Positions 34,061 to 42,155 of a stretch of 64,000 nucleotides of DNA are shown in pieces; position 1 is the first letter of the stretch, and each line of letters opens with the position of its first letter. Under the pieces are notes generated by a model. It saw nothing but the letters and a program-made list of their open reading frames with translations. It searched no databases and had not been told where the DNA came from. The stretch comes from DATLLJ01 sp035537875 (GTDB lineage Bacteria; Acidobacteriota; Vicinamibacteria; Vicinamibacterales; CAVVIG01). The stretch is from positions 1 to 64,000 of the forward strand of contig DATLLJ010000105.1 in assembly GCA_035537875.1 (NCBI GenBank), in the 5' to 3' direction. The translations under genes and the position numbers were made by a program.

Positions 34061-34891
34061 TCAAGCAGAAGAGGGCAGATTGGGGATTTTCGCCCCGATC
34101 GCCTTCAGATCCTCGAGACCGTAACTCAGGCGTTCGATGTCGGTCGCGCGGCCGGTCTGCTCGTCGGCCTCCACGATGGCGGCGTTGAGGCGGGGGTTTC
34201 CCGTCGCCGTGTCGAATTTCGCCGGCAGGCCGCTGAGGAATCGGCCGAGCGCCGCATCAATCTCCACGCCGATGACCGAATCGTGGGGGCCCGTCATCCC
34301 GACGTCGGTCAAGTACGCGGTTCCTTTCGGGAGTATCCGTTCGTCGGCCGTCTGAACGTGCGTGTGCGTACCGATGACGGCGGTGACCTTGCCGTCGAGA
34401 TGCCAGCCCATCGCCACTTTCTCCGACGTCGCCTCGCCGTGAAAGTCGACGATGATGACCCGGGCCCGCGACCGCAGTCCCTCGATTTCCTTCAGCACGA
34501 CGGCAAACGGATCATCCACGAGCGGCATGAAGACACGCCCCATCACGTTGACGATCCCGACGGTCTGCCCGTTCCTCGTGCGAGCGAGATACGCGCCGTT
34601 TCCGGGGGCGCCGGCGGGGTAGTTGGCCGGTCGGAGCAGTCGCGATTCCGCGCCGATGTAGCCGAGGGCCTCCTTCTTGTCCCAGATATGGTTGCCCGAC
34701 GTCATCACGTCGATCCCCCAATCGAGCAGCTGATCACCAATCTCGCGGGTGATTCCAAAGCCCGCGGCGGCATTTTCGGCATTGGCGATCACCAGGTCAA
34801 TGAAGTGATTGGCCACGATGGCGCTGAGGCCCAGGCGGATGAGCTCGCGACCGGGCCGGCCGACGATGTCGCCGATGAAGAGGATGCGCAT
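34061..34891 (-). CDS. YmdB-family metallophosphoesterase
   Basis: 276 residues of the TIGR00282 type. MRILFIGDIVGRPGRE holds the first metal ligand, then NAENAAAGFG, SGNHIWDKKE, VDFHGEATSEK, VIGTHTHVQTAD and GMTGPHDSVIG, all conserved in YmdB, a 2',3'-cyclic nucleotide phosphodiesterase. It likely controls cellular nucleotide signals or RNA-end chemistry. In Bacillus the gene adjoins rny; here rny lies about 17 kb away. It probably is the first gene of the xseA run. Confidence 0.9.
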   Translation of the reverse strand: MRILFIGDIVGRPGRELIRLGLSAIVANHFIDLVIANAENAAAGFGITREIGDQLLDWGIDVMTSGNHIWDKKEALGYIGAESRLLRPANYPAGAPGNGAYLARTRNGQTVGIVNVMGRVFMPLVDDPFAVVLKEIEGLRSRARVIIVDFHGEATSEKVAMGWHLDGKVTAVIGTHTHVQTADERILPKGTAYLTDVGMTGPHDSVIGVEIDAALGRFLSGLPAKFDTATGNPRLNAAIVEADEQTGRATDIERLSYGLEDLKAIGAKIPNLPSSA

Positions 34892-34986
34892 GGGTGCCCG
34901 CTGTAAGCGCTTCTATGATGGCCGGTTTCGGCCCGGTTGCCTAGCGCGGCCCTCAGAGCGACCCTATCTCTTCCGTGGCGGGCCAA

Positions 34987-35011
34987 TATATGATCTATAG
35001 ACAATCATATA
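34987..35011. promoter_or_regulatory. TATATGAT-N9-ATCATATA palindrome upstream of dnaK
   Basis: A perfect 8-bp inverted repeat with a 9-nt spacer ends 6 bp before the -35 box of the dnaK promoter. The 9-nt spacing is the same as in CIRCE, but the half-sites do not match CIRCE (TTAGCACTC). It could be an operator for an unrecognised regulator of heat-shock genes. Confidence 0.55.
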
Positions 35012-35017
35012 AACTGC

Positions 35018-35046
35018 TTGACATACGCTCATGTAGCGCCCATACT
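35018..35046 (+). promoter_or_regulatory. sigma-70-like promoter of dnaK
   Basis: TTGACA (35018-35023), 17 bp, then CATACT (35041-35046). The -35 is a perfect consensus and the spacing ideal; the -10 matches 4 of 6. A GGAGGG ribosome site precedes the dnaK ATG by about 10 nt. The region is AT-rich compared with its surroundings. Confidence 0.75.
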
Positions 35047-35090
35047 GATCTCACCTTGTGAGAACGTCTACTGCGGAGGGACATCAGAAC

Positions 35091-37004
35091 ATGCCAGCAA
35101 AAGTCATTGGAATCGACCTGGGCACGACCAACTCGGTCGTCGCCGTCATGGAGGGCGGTCAGCCCGCCGTGATCGTGAACCAGGAGGGCGCCCGGCTGAC
35201 CCCCTCGGTCGTCGGGATCGCCAAGGACGGCGAGCGCCTCGTCGGTCAAGTTGCCAAACGTCAGGCCGTCACCAATCCGGAAAACACGATCTTCTCGATC
35301 AAGCGCTTCATGGGCCGCCAGTTCGACGAAGGGGCGTCGGAGGTTTCACGCGTGCCCTACAAGGTGGTGCGGGCGCAGAACGGCGACGCGTGGGTCGAAG
35401 CGCGCAACAAGAAATATTCACCGCCCGAGATTTCCGCGATGGTTCTCCAGAAGCTGAAGCAGGCCGCGGAGGACTATCTGGGCGAGACCGTCACCGACGC
35501 GGTGATCACCGTGCCTGCGTATTTCAACGACGCGCAGCGTCAGGCCACCAAGGACGCCGGCAGGATTGCGGGGTTGAACGTGCTCCGCATCATCAACGAA
35601 CCGACCGCCGCCGCGCTGGCCTACGGTCTCGACAAGAAGACGGACGAGACGATTGCCGTCTACGACTTCGGCGGCGGCACCTTCGATATCTCGGTCCTCG
35701 AAGTCGGCGAGGGCGTCGTCGAGGTGAAGGCGACCAACGGGGATACGCATCTCGGCGGCGACGACCTCGACGACCGCATCATCGAGTGGCTGGCGGCGGA
35801 GTTCAAGAAGAGCGAGGGCATCGATCTGTCCAAGGATCGCATGGCGCTCCAGCGACTCAAGGAAGGCGCGGAGAAGGCCAAGATCGAGCTGTCGACGGCG
35901 ATGGAAACCGAAATCAACCTGCCGTTCGTGACGGCGGATCAGACGGGTCCGAAGCACCTGCAGATCAAGCTGTCGCGCGCCAAGCTCGAACAGCTGGTGG
36001 ACGATCTGCTGCAGCGCACGATGGTGCCGGTGAGACAGGCGCTGGCTGACGCCGGGGTCGATCCCAAGAAGATCGACGAGGTGGTGCTCGTCGGCGGATC
36101 GACGCGCATGCCCAAGGTCCAGCAGTTGGTGCGCGACTTCTTCGGGAAGGATCCGCACAAAGGGGTCAACCCGGACGAGGTCGTCGCCGTCGGCGCCGCC
36201 GTCCAGGGTGGCGTGCTCACGGGCGACGTCAAGGACATGCTCCTGCTCGACGTCACGCCGCTGTCGCTCGGCATCGAAACGCTTGGCGGCGTCATGACCA
36301 CGCTCATCACGCGGAACACGACGATTCCGACGAAGAAGAGCGAGACGTTCTCGACTGCCACCGACGACCAGACGAACGTCGAAGTGCACGTGCTGCAGGG
36401 CGAGCGTCCCATGGCGCGGGACAACCGCACGCTCGGACGGTTCCACCTGGTCGGCCTGCCGCCGGCGCCGCGGGGCGTGCCGCAAGTCGAGGTCTCGTTC
36501 GACATCGACGCGAACGGCATCGTGAACGTCGCCGCCAGGGATCTGGCCACCGGCAAGGAGCAGAAGATCACGATCAGCGGTTCGAGCGGTCTGTCCAAAG
36601 GCGATGTGGATCGGATGGTCAAGGAAGCGCAGAACCATGCTGCGGAGGACCAGGTGCGCCGCGACGTCATCGACGCGCGGAACCAGGCCGATTCGCTCGC
36701 TTACCAGGTCGAGAAGACGGTGAACGAGAATCGCGACAAGGTGGCGTTCGGCGAGCTGTCGAAAGTCGAGGCTGCCATTGCCCAGGCGCGCAGTGCTGCG
36801 AAAGGGGAGGACCTCACGGCCATTCGCCGGGCGATCGACGAGCTGCGGCATGCCTCGCACAGGCTTGCCGAGGAGCTTTACAAAGGGTCTCGCGGTACTG
36901 CGGGCTCGACCGGTTCGGGCGGTTCAACGGGCTCCCACGGCGGGGGAGCGTCGGACGTCAAAGACGGTGAGGTCGTCGACGCGGAGTACGCGGAGACGCA
37001 TTGA
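35091..37004 (+). CDS. dnaK: chaperone DnaK (Hsp70)
   Basis: 637 residues. ATG 35091 starts MPAKVIGIDLGTTNSVVAV, the Hsp70 signature, after GGAGGG. Other signatures are AVITVPAYFNDAQRQATKDAG, YDFGGGTFDISVL and VLVGGSTRMPKV in the ATPase domain; the substrate-binding domain (TPLSLGIETLGG) and helical lid follow. The C-terminal tail is glycine/serine rich and ends in acidic residues. DnaK binds exposed hydrophobic peptides with ATP. No grpE or dnaJ lies nearby; the next gene is hsp20. Confidence 0.98.
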   Translation: MPAKVIGIDLGTTNSVVAVMEGGQPAVIVNQEGARLTPSVVGIAKDGERLVGQVAKRQAVTNPENTIFSIKRFMGRQFDEGASEVSRVPYKVVRAQNGDAWVEARNKKYSPPEISAMVLQKLKQAAEDYLGETVTDAVITVPAYFNDAQRQATKDAGRIAGLNVLRIINEPTAAALAYGLDKKTDETIAVYDFGGGTFDISVLEVGEGVVEVKATNGDTHLGGDDLDDRIIEWLAAEFKKSEGIDLSKDRMALQRLKEGAEKAKIELSTAMETEINLPFVTADQTGPKHLQIKLSRAKLEQLVDDLLQRTMVPVRQALADAGVDPKKIDEVVLVGGSTRMPKVQQLVRDFFGKDPHKGVNPDEVVAVGAAVQGGVLTGDVKDMLLLDVTPLSLGIETLGGVMTTLITRNTTIPTKKSETFSTATDDQTNVEVHVLQGERPMARDNRTLGRFHLVGLPPAPRGVPQVEVSFDIDANGIVNVAARDLATGKEQKITISGSSGLSKGDVDRMVKEAQNHAAEDQVRRDVIDARNQADSLAYQVEKTVNENRDKVAFGELSKVEAAIAQARSAAKGEDLTAIRRAIDELRHASHRLAEELYKGSRGTAGSTGSGGSTGSHGGGASDVKDGEVVDAEYAETH

Positions 37005-37062
37005 TAACCCGGGCCGGTGGCGCAGCCGCTGCGCGCCCGCCCTTCTGCAAGGAGAGAGAGTC

Positions 37063-37452
37063 ATGGCCATCGTGCGCTGGGATCCATTCCGCGACTTCGG
37101 GTTCGCCACGGTCAACAACTGGATGCCGCCTGTGGACATCTATCAGAACGGCGAGCACGAACTGGTGCTCAAGGGGGAAATTCCGGGCATGAACCGGGAC
37201 GACATCGAGATCACCGTGGAGAACTTCGTCCTCACGATCAAGGGCGAGAAGAAGTTCGCGTCCGAAGTGAAAGAGGAGCAGTACCACCATGTCGAACGGC
37301 GTTACGGCAGCTTCAGCCGGTCGTTTTCGCTGCCGCAAACCGTCGACGCCAGCAAAGTCGGAGCCGAATACAAGAACGGCGTGCTGACCGTGCGGCTGCC
37401 GCTGCGTGAAGAAGCCCGGCCGCGGCAGATCAAAGTCGAAGTGGCCGCCTAA
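37063..37452 (+). CDS. small heat-shock protein Hsp20 (alpha-crystallin family)
   Basis: 129 residues from ATG 37063 with AAGGAGAGAG as ribosome site; the frame is open through dnaK but without homology. The alpha-crystallin domain is complete: PVDIYQNGEHELVLKGEIPG, FVLTIKGEKKF, RRYGSFSRSFSLPQ, AEYKNGVLTVRLPL. It is an ATP-independent holdase that keeps denatured proteins ready for DnaK. Directly follows dnaK (58 bp), so it probably shares its promoter, and it is followed by a good terminator. Confidence 0.96.
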   Translation: MAIVRWDPFRDFGFATVNNWMPPVDIYQNGEHELVLKGEIPGMNRDDIEITVENFVLTIKGEKKFASEVKEEQYHHVERRYGSFSRSFSLPQTVDASKVGAEYKNGVLTVRLPLREEARPRQIKVEVAA

Positions 37453-37482
37453 GAGCTGCGCGGCTTCATGTCGAGACCGAAC

Positions 37483-37517
37483 GGAAGGGCTGGACGGGAC
37501 CCCCGCCCAGCCCTTCC
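37483..37517 (+). terminator. strong stem-loop after hsp20
   Basis: GGAAGGGCTGG and CCAGCCCTTCC form an 11-bp perfect stem with a 13-nt loop, 30 bp past the stop. A modest TCGTTCC tail follows, so the U-tract is weak, but the stem is one of the strongest in the window and marks the end of the dnaK-hsp20 unit. Confidence 0.7.
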
Positions 37518-37601
37518 TCGTTCCAGCGATCGTCCCGTCAAATGCAGCGGTCGCGCCATTCTGCAATTCACCATCCTCATGCTAGTCTCTAGGGTGTCAT
37601 C

Positions 37602-37913
37602 ATGAACGAGTCGAATGAACTGGTCGAACAGGATGCCGCTCCGGAATTGTTCTCCGAGCCGGCGCCCCAGATAACGAGCCGCTTCCTGTTCGTCGACGTC
37701 GCGGCGCTTCGCGCCAAACAGCTGCGACGCGGCGCACGCGTTCGCTTTCGAGAGGGTGAGGCGCCGCCGGCGATGCACAAGGCCGAGCGCGTCGCGATGG
37801 AGGAAGTGCGCCGCGGGCTCGTGTTCTACGACATCCCCGGCCCGAGCGCGGGTGGTGACGGGAACGCCCAGGCCGAGGGCGATGCAGGCGGACCTGCATC
37901 GACTCGCAGCTAA
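37602..37913 (+). CDS. rpoZ: RNA polymerase omega subunit
   Basis: 103 residues. The middle has the omega pattern: ITSRFLFVDVAALRAKQLRRGAR followed by MHKAERVAMEEVRRGLV. Both ends are extra and disordered. Omega helps fold and assemble the beta' subunit. No gmk or spoT partner is next to it. The call is from short conserved blocks and gene size and is fairly, not fully, certain. Confidence 0.78.
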   Translation: MNESNELVEQDAAPELFSEPAPQITSRFLFVDVAALRAKQLRRGARVRFREGEAPPAMHKAERVAMEEVRRGLVFYDIPGPSAGGDGNAQAEGDAGGPASTRS

Positions 37914-37928
37914 CGTGAGGCAGGGAGC

Positions 37929-38228
37929 ATGAGCCCGACCGAGATTCAGCAGATTACGATCGGCGCCCTCCAGGGGCTCGGGGCGAGCACGGTGTTCATC
38001 CTGGCGCTCTTCATCGGCTTCTGTGTCCTCGTCGGTTTCGCGAAGACCCAAAAGACCGCTGGGGGTCCGGCCATGGTCGTGAAGAGCCTCGACGAGCGAA
38101 TGTCCCGTCGGCCGTTCGAGTATCTCCCGCCTACGGCGCCGCGGGGCCCCGCCGATCAGCTCAACTCACCCGAGTTGCGAGAAAAGGCAGGGGGAATCAA
38201 GGAATTGGGTAATCGGGTAATTGGGTAA
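37929..38228 (+). CDS. small single-span membrane protein, unknown
   Basis: 99 residues with one membrane helix (VFILALFIGFCVLVGFA) after a short polar N-terminus and a proline-rich tail. No family recognised. It starts 15 bp after rpoZ with GGGAGC as possible ribosome site, so it is probably in the same operon. The last ten codons (IKELGNRVIG) and the stop codon come from a GGGTAAT octamer array, so the original C-terminus was replaced or extended. Confidence 0.6.
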   Translation: MSPTEIQQITIGALQGLGASTVFILALFIGFCVLVGFAKTQKTAGGPAMVVKSLDERMSRRPFEYLPPTAPRGPADQLNSPELREKAGGIKELGNRVIG

Positions 38229-38253
38229 TTGGGTAATTGATTGGGAGATTGGG
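38201..38253 (+). repeat. GGGTAATT octamer array, left arm of a pair
   Basis: TTGGGTAA TCGGGTAA TTGGGTAA TTGGGTAA TTGATTGG at 8-bp spacing overlaps the end of the preceding gene. The inverted counterpart is at 38573-38627, 319 bp away. Confidence 0.85.
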
Positions 38254-38572
38254 ACTCACCGGCCAACAATTACTCAAGGTAGGGTCAACTTCTCAAGGTA
38301 GGGTCAACTTTAACGGAACCAACCGTCTCGCTTTAGCGATTCATAGACGAGATAGAACACCGCGGCGAATGCCGCGGCCGCTCACACGAACTGCTCGCCG
38401 GTCGGCATCCCGCTCACGCGCCTTCCGTTTCGCCTTCTTTCGCGTAATCGCCGTCCGCGGATCTCTTGTCCCCGCTGTAGCTCAGCCAAGCCAGAGCAGA
38501 TTGCCGCCGGCTTCGTGACGGTCGTTCAGACAGGTTAATGTCCTTCCGCTTCGCTCGCGTCTTCGTGGTTGT
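38254..38572. other. non-coding region between inverted octamer arms
   Basis: 319 bp without a supported gene. It holds a perfect 19-bp tandem duplication (38273-38310), a GC hairpin CCGCGGC-GAAT-GCCGCGG (38360-38377) and a stretch of low-complexity CTTCGCx words near 38400-38560. A 93-codon frame (38237-38518) has no recognisable motifs and compositional features of noise. Being enclosed by inverted repeat arms it could be a small mobile or structural element, but no known family was identified. Confidence 0.4.
38273..38310. repeat. perfect 19-bp tandem duplication
   Basis: CTCAAGGTAGGGTCAACTT occurs twice in succession without mismatch (38273-38291 and 38292-38310). The GTAGGGTCAA core loosely resembles the IS left end at 1682. 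A perfect tandem copy suggests a recent event. Confidence 0.9.
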
Positions 38573-38627
38573 CCCCAATCTCCCAATCAATTACCCAATT
38601 ACCCGATTATCCAATTACCCAATTCTC
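38573..38627 (-). repeat. ACCCAATT octamer array, right arm of a pair
   Basis: CCCAATCT CCCAATCA ATTACCCA ATTACCCG ATTATCCA ATTACCCA ATTC is the complement of the array at 38201-38253. It ends 12 bp before the stop codon of the minus-strand ATP-grasp gene. Confidence 0.85.
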
Positions 38628-38639
38628 TATCCCCCGTGG

Positions 38640-39671
38640 TCAGGCCACACTCTCCGGTTGCCACCGCAGCCCGAGATTCAGAATCCGCTGCAGCAGCGTT
38701 TCGTAGCTGAGGCCCAGCTTCTCGGCCGATGCCGCGAAGTCTTCGCCGCGCGCTATCTGCGGGTTGGGGTTCGCTTCGAGCACCCAGACGTTGCCGCTCT
38801 CATCCATCCGCAGGTCGATGCGCGCGTAGCCGCTCAACTCGAGCGCCCGGTACGCGCGCTTGCACAGGTGGTGGATGGCGTCGGACACCGGTTGCGGCAG
38901 GTCCCTGGCCGGCCCGCTGTCGATCCCGTACTTCTTCTGATACTTCACGCTCCACTTGACCCGGTCGGTGGCAATCCGCTTCGCGCCGTCGGGCATGTTC
39001 GTGAAGAACAGCTCCCACACGGGCAGCGCCTGCAGCGCCTGGTTGCCGATGACGCCGACGTACAGTTCCCGGCCGTCGATGTACCGCTCGGCAATGGCGG
39101 ACGTCCCGATGCTGTCGTGGATGAACGTCACGCGCTCCTTCAGTTTCTCGTCGTTGTCGACGACCGAGGCCTGAGAGATCCCGATTGAGGCCTCCTGGGT
39201 GAGCGACTTGACGATCAGCGGAAACTGCAGCCGCTTGGGCCGGCGGATCGGCCGACCGATCCTGAACACTTCGAACTCGGGCACCGGAATCCGGTGATAC
39301 GCGAGGAGCTTCTTCGACAGCGATTTGTCACGCGCGAGCAGCAGGCCGCGCGGATTGCAGCCGGTATACGGGAGCTTCAGCAGCTCGAGGTGGGACACCA
39401 CGTTCTGGTCGAAGATCGTGATGTCGTCGAACCCTTCGAGCAGGTTGAAGGCGATGTGCGGCTTCCATTCGGTGGCCAGCCGCCGGATTTCGCCGAGGTC
39501 GTCGTGTACGCCGAGAGGCTGCACATCATGGCCGATGCTTCGCAACGTGGAGATGACGTCGTACTCGGTCCTCCAGGGCTCCGAGGCGATGTCGGTGCCG
39601 GCTTCGACGCTGTCGGGCGGAAGCAGATGCCGGTGGACGAGCGCCAGCACGCGCTGTCTGGTCACCGTCAC
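38640..39671 (-). CDS. ATP-grasp ligase related to D-alanine-D-alanine ligase
   Basis: 343 residues from GTG 39671, which overlaps the upstream gene's stop (GTGA); the open frame continues further but is that gene in another frame. ATP-grasp marks: GCNPRGLLLARDKSLSKKLL, FPLIVKSLTQEASIGI (ATP lysine), AERYIDGRELYVGVI and the metal ligands in YARIDLRMDESGNVWVLEANPNPQ. The C-terminal half matches Ddl-type ligases, but this is not the housekeeping ddl. It should join an amino or hydroxy acid to a peptide-like acceptor using ATP. The partner is a metallopeptidase translated from the same message. Confidence 0.88.
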   Translation of the reverse strand: MTVTRQRVLALVHRHLLPPDSVEAGTDIASEPWRTEYDVISTLRSIGHDVQPLGVHDDLGEIRRLATEWKPHIAFNLLEGFDDITIFDQNVVSHLELLKLPYTGCNPRGLLLARDKSLSKKLLAYHRIPVPEFEVFRIGRPIRRPKRLQFPLIVKSLTQEASIGISQASVVDNDEKLKERVTFIHDSIGTSAIAERYIDGRELYVGVIGNQALQALPVWELFFTNMPDGAKRIATDRVKWSVKYQKKYGIDSGPARDLPQPVSDAIHHLCKRAYRALELSGYARIDLRMDESGNVWVLEANPNPQIARGEDFAASAEKLGLSYETLLQRILNLGLRWQPESVA

Positions 39672-40684
39672 AGCGCGACCCGGTGGCGACCGCTGTGCAG
39701 ATAGTTCATGGTTTGCACGGTCAGAAAGACGAGGAAATCGGTTCTGGTGGATTCCTCCGAGTCCATCAGTCGGAGGTTCAGCTCGCGACAACGCTCGATG
39801 ATCTTTTCGAGCAGCTGATCGATCGTGTACTGATAGCTGTCGGTGAAGCTGGCGACGGTCGTGCGTACTTCCCGGCGATTCCGTTGGACGAAGCGCGCCG
39901 CCGACGGATTCTTCGCGTACTGCGAGGAGTCCGAGAACAGGTTGCGCAAGTCGCTGTCGTAGAAATCCGGATGATCGAGGCCGTAGTGCTCGCGCTTGCG
40001 GCGATAGTGCTCCCGGAGCGTCTTGCGCAGGCGGGACACCGGGTCGAGCTGCCGGATCGATCGCACGATCGGACGCCGGTGCGCCAGCTGCCGCATCAGG
40101 CGATCCATGTACTGCAGCTTCCGTTCGGCCGGCCATCCCGCATACCGCGTCGTCCACATCGAGTGGGGATCGAGCCAGACGGCGAAGGTTTCGGCGAAAT
40201 CCTCGTCGGGGTGGCTCTGCGCGTACCAGTGATCCAGATGCTGGACGAAGCTCTTGCTGTACGGCTTCGGGGTGTAGTACTCGGGATAGGGCGTCGCCGG
40301 CGTGCCGAACACCCGGCGTCGAGTCGGGCGTCGGCGGAGATCGTAGGCGTTGTCGATGGCATGACCCAGTTCGTGGCGCAGGATGCGCAGACATGATTCG
40401 GGATCGCCGCCTTCGACCTCGAGCATCTGCCCGAGCTCGAGCTTAGCGAGCCTGGGATGCGCGAGGTAGAAGGGGATGGCGACGCCTGGCACGCCGTCGG
40501 GCGTAAACCATTCGTCCGCCAGCCAGTAGTGCGGCCGGAACTTCAGGCCGCGGACGGCGAGCTCGCCGTTGACCTGCTCGATCAGACGCTCGAGCCCGGT
40601 CCCGTCGATTGACACGCCGAGGTCGCAGATTCGCAGGTCGAGGAGCTTCTCGTCCGGCCACGCGGCCCAGTCGGGGTCAGACAT
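39668..40684 (-). CDS. putative zinc-binding metallopeptidase (Peptidase_Mx-like)
   Basis: 338 residues. The zinc motif HExxH is in ILRHELGHAIDNAYDL, with a likely third ligand in DEDFAETFAVWL about 60 residues on. The N-terminal region (FRPHYWLADEWFTPDG, AIPFYLAHPRL) and C-terminal helices match the family of putative zinc-binding metallopeptidases. No signal peptide, so it is probably cytoplasmic. Start overlaps the gatA end by 8 bp, and its stop overlaps the ATP-grasp start by 4 bp, so the four genes gatC, gatA, this one and the ligase are translationally linked. Substrate unknown. Confidence 0.82.
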   Translation of the reverse strand: MSDPDWAAWPDEKLLDLRICDLGVSIDGTGLERLIEQVNGELAVRGLKFRPHYWLADEWFTPDGVPGVAIPFYLAHPRLAKLELGQMLEVEGGDPESCLRILRHELGHAIDNAYDLRRRPTRRRVFGTPATPYPEYYTPKPYSKSFVQHLDHWYAQSHPDEDFAETFAVWLDPHSMWTTRYAGWPAERKLQYMDRLMRQLAHRRPIVRSIRQLDPVSRLRKTLREHYRRKREHYGLDHPDFYDSDLRNLFSDSSQYAKNPSAARFVQRNRREVRTTVASFTDSYQYTIDQLLEKIIERCRELNLRLMDSEESTRTDFLVFLTVQTMNYLHSGRHRVAL

Positions 40685-42155
40685 GAGGGACGCGCATCCA
40701 CCAGCCGGTGATCCGCTCGTAGGCGTCGGCGGTCCGCAGCAGCGTCGCTTCGTCGAACCGGCGGCCGGTCAATTGAAGGCCGACGGGCAGTTCGGCCTGG
40801 GTGAAACCGCACGGGACACTGATGGCGGGGAGCCCCGCGAGGTTCGCGCTCACGGTGAACACGTCGGCCAGGTACATCTGCAGCGGATCGGCGACACGCT
40901 CGCCCAGCCTGAACGCGGGCGTCGGGCTCGTTGGCATCGCCACGACATCGGAGCGTTCGAACGCCCGATCGTAATCGCGCAGGATCAGCGTGCGGACCTG
41001 CTGCGCCTTCAGGTAGTACGCCTCGTAGTAGCCGGCGCTGAGGACGTAGGTGCCGAGCATGATGCGCCGCTTGACTTCGGGACCGAACCCGCGCGCCCTG
41101 GTTTGCGCGTACATAGTCCGCAGCAGATCGTGACCCTCGTCGTCGCGCCCGCCCTCGACCGGCGCGCGAAATCCGTAGCGCACGCCGTCGTAGCGGGCGA
41201 GGTTCGAGCTCGCTTCAGCGGTCGCCACCAGGTAGTACACGGCGGTGGCGAACCTGGCGTGCGGCAGATCGACGTCGACCAGCGTGGCGCCCCGCTCGGC
41301 GAGCACGCCCAGCGACGCCTCGAACGCACGCGCGACTTCGGCGTCGACGCCTTGCTCGATCATCTTCCAGGGAACCCCGATGCGGATGTCGCCGACCTCC
41401 CCCGTCAACGCCGCGGCATAGTCGGCGACCGGCTCTGGAGCACTCGTCTCGTCCGAAGCGTCGGCGCCGGCGATGACCCCCAGCGTCAACGCCGCATCGT
41501 GGACGGTCCGCGCGAGCGGACCAATCTGGTCGAGCGACGAACCGAACGCGATGAGGCCGTACCTCGACACTCGACCGTAGGTGGGCTTGAGCCCGACGAC
41601 CCCGCACATCGCGGCGGGCTGGCGGATGGAGCCGCCTGTATCCGATCCCAGAGCCAGTGGGGTAATGCCGGCGGCCACCGCAGCGGCCGAGCCGCCGCTC
41701 GAGCCGCCGGGCGTGCGATCGACGGCCCAGGGGTTGGCGACCGGGCCGAACGCGGAGTTCTCGGTCGACGATCCCATCGCGAACTCGTCGCAGTTGGTTT
41801 TGCCGATGACGACGGCGCCGGCGGCCTCGAGCTTGGCGACCGCTGTCGCATCGTACGGCGGCAGATAGGTGTCGAGGATTCGAGAAGACGCCGTTGTGCG
41901 GATTCCTTTGGTACAGAGGTTGTCCTTGAGGGCGATCGGCACGCCGACGAGCGGTCGGTCGCGCCACCGGTCGAGATGGCGGTCGATCTCTGCCGCACGG
42001 GCGAACGCCTGCTCGCGCGTCACGGTGTTGAACGCATGGAGCGACGCATCCACCGCGTCGAGGCGCTCGAACGTGTCCTGGCAGCACTCGGTTGCCGAGA
42101 GCGCACCGCGGCGCACCCGATCCCGGATGTCCCGAACGGTCGTTGGCGGATTCAT
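40677..42155 (-). CDS. gatA: Asp-tRNA(Asn)/Glu-tRNA(Gln) amidotransferase subunit A
   Basis: 492 residues of the amidase signature family. The Ser-cisSer-Lys triad is visible in VPIALKDN (lysine), TPGGSSGGSAAAV (cis-serine) and GSDTGGSIRQPA (nucleophile). GatA frees ammonia from glutamine and passes it to GatB, which converts misacylated Glu-tRNA-Gln or Asp-tRNA-Asn. gatB is not within the window. The gene begins 4 bp inside gatC and ends inside the metallopeptidase gene. Confidence 0.96.
   Translation of the reverse strand: MNPPTTVRDIRDRVRRGALSATECCQDTFERLDAVDASLHAFNTVTREQAFARAAEIDRHLDRWRDRPLVGVPIALKDNLCTKGIRTTASSRILDTYLPPYDATAVAKLEAAGAVVIGKTNCDEFAMGSSTENSAFGPVANPWAVDRTPGGSSGGSAAAVAAGITPLALGSDTGGSIRQPAAMCGVVGLKPTYGRVSRYGLIAFGSSLDQIGPLARTVHDAALTLGVIAGADASDETSAPEPVADYAAALTGEVGDIRIGVPWKMIEQGVDAEVARAFEASLGVLAERGATLVDVDLPHARFATAVYYLVATAEASSNLARYDGVRYGFRAPVEGGRDDEGHDLLRTMYAQTRARGFGPEVKRRIMLGTYVLSAGYYEAYYLKAQQVRTLILRDYDRAFERSDVVAMPTSPTPAFRLGERVADPLQMYLADVFTVSANLAGLPAISVPCGFTQAELPVGLQLTGRRFDEATLLRTADAYERITGWWMRVPHV

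Noticed and set aside
34987..35011. CIRCE (HrcA) element
   Set aside because: The spacing fits but the half-sites TATATGAT do not match TTAGCACTC.
38237..38518. 93-codon frame between inverted arrays
   Set aside because: No motif, arginine-rich noise composition, covers the tandem duplication and hairpin, and starts inside an octamer array.
39672..40394. N-terminal extension of the ATP-grasp frame
   Set aside because: This part is the metallopeptidase gene read in another frame; the ligase homology begins at the GTG overlapping its stop.
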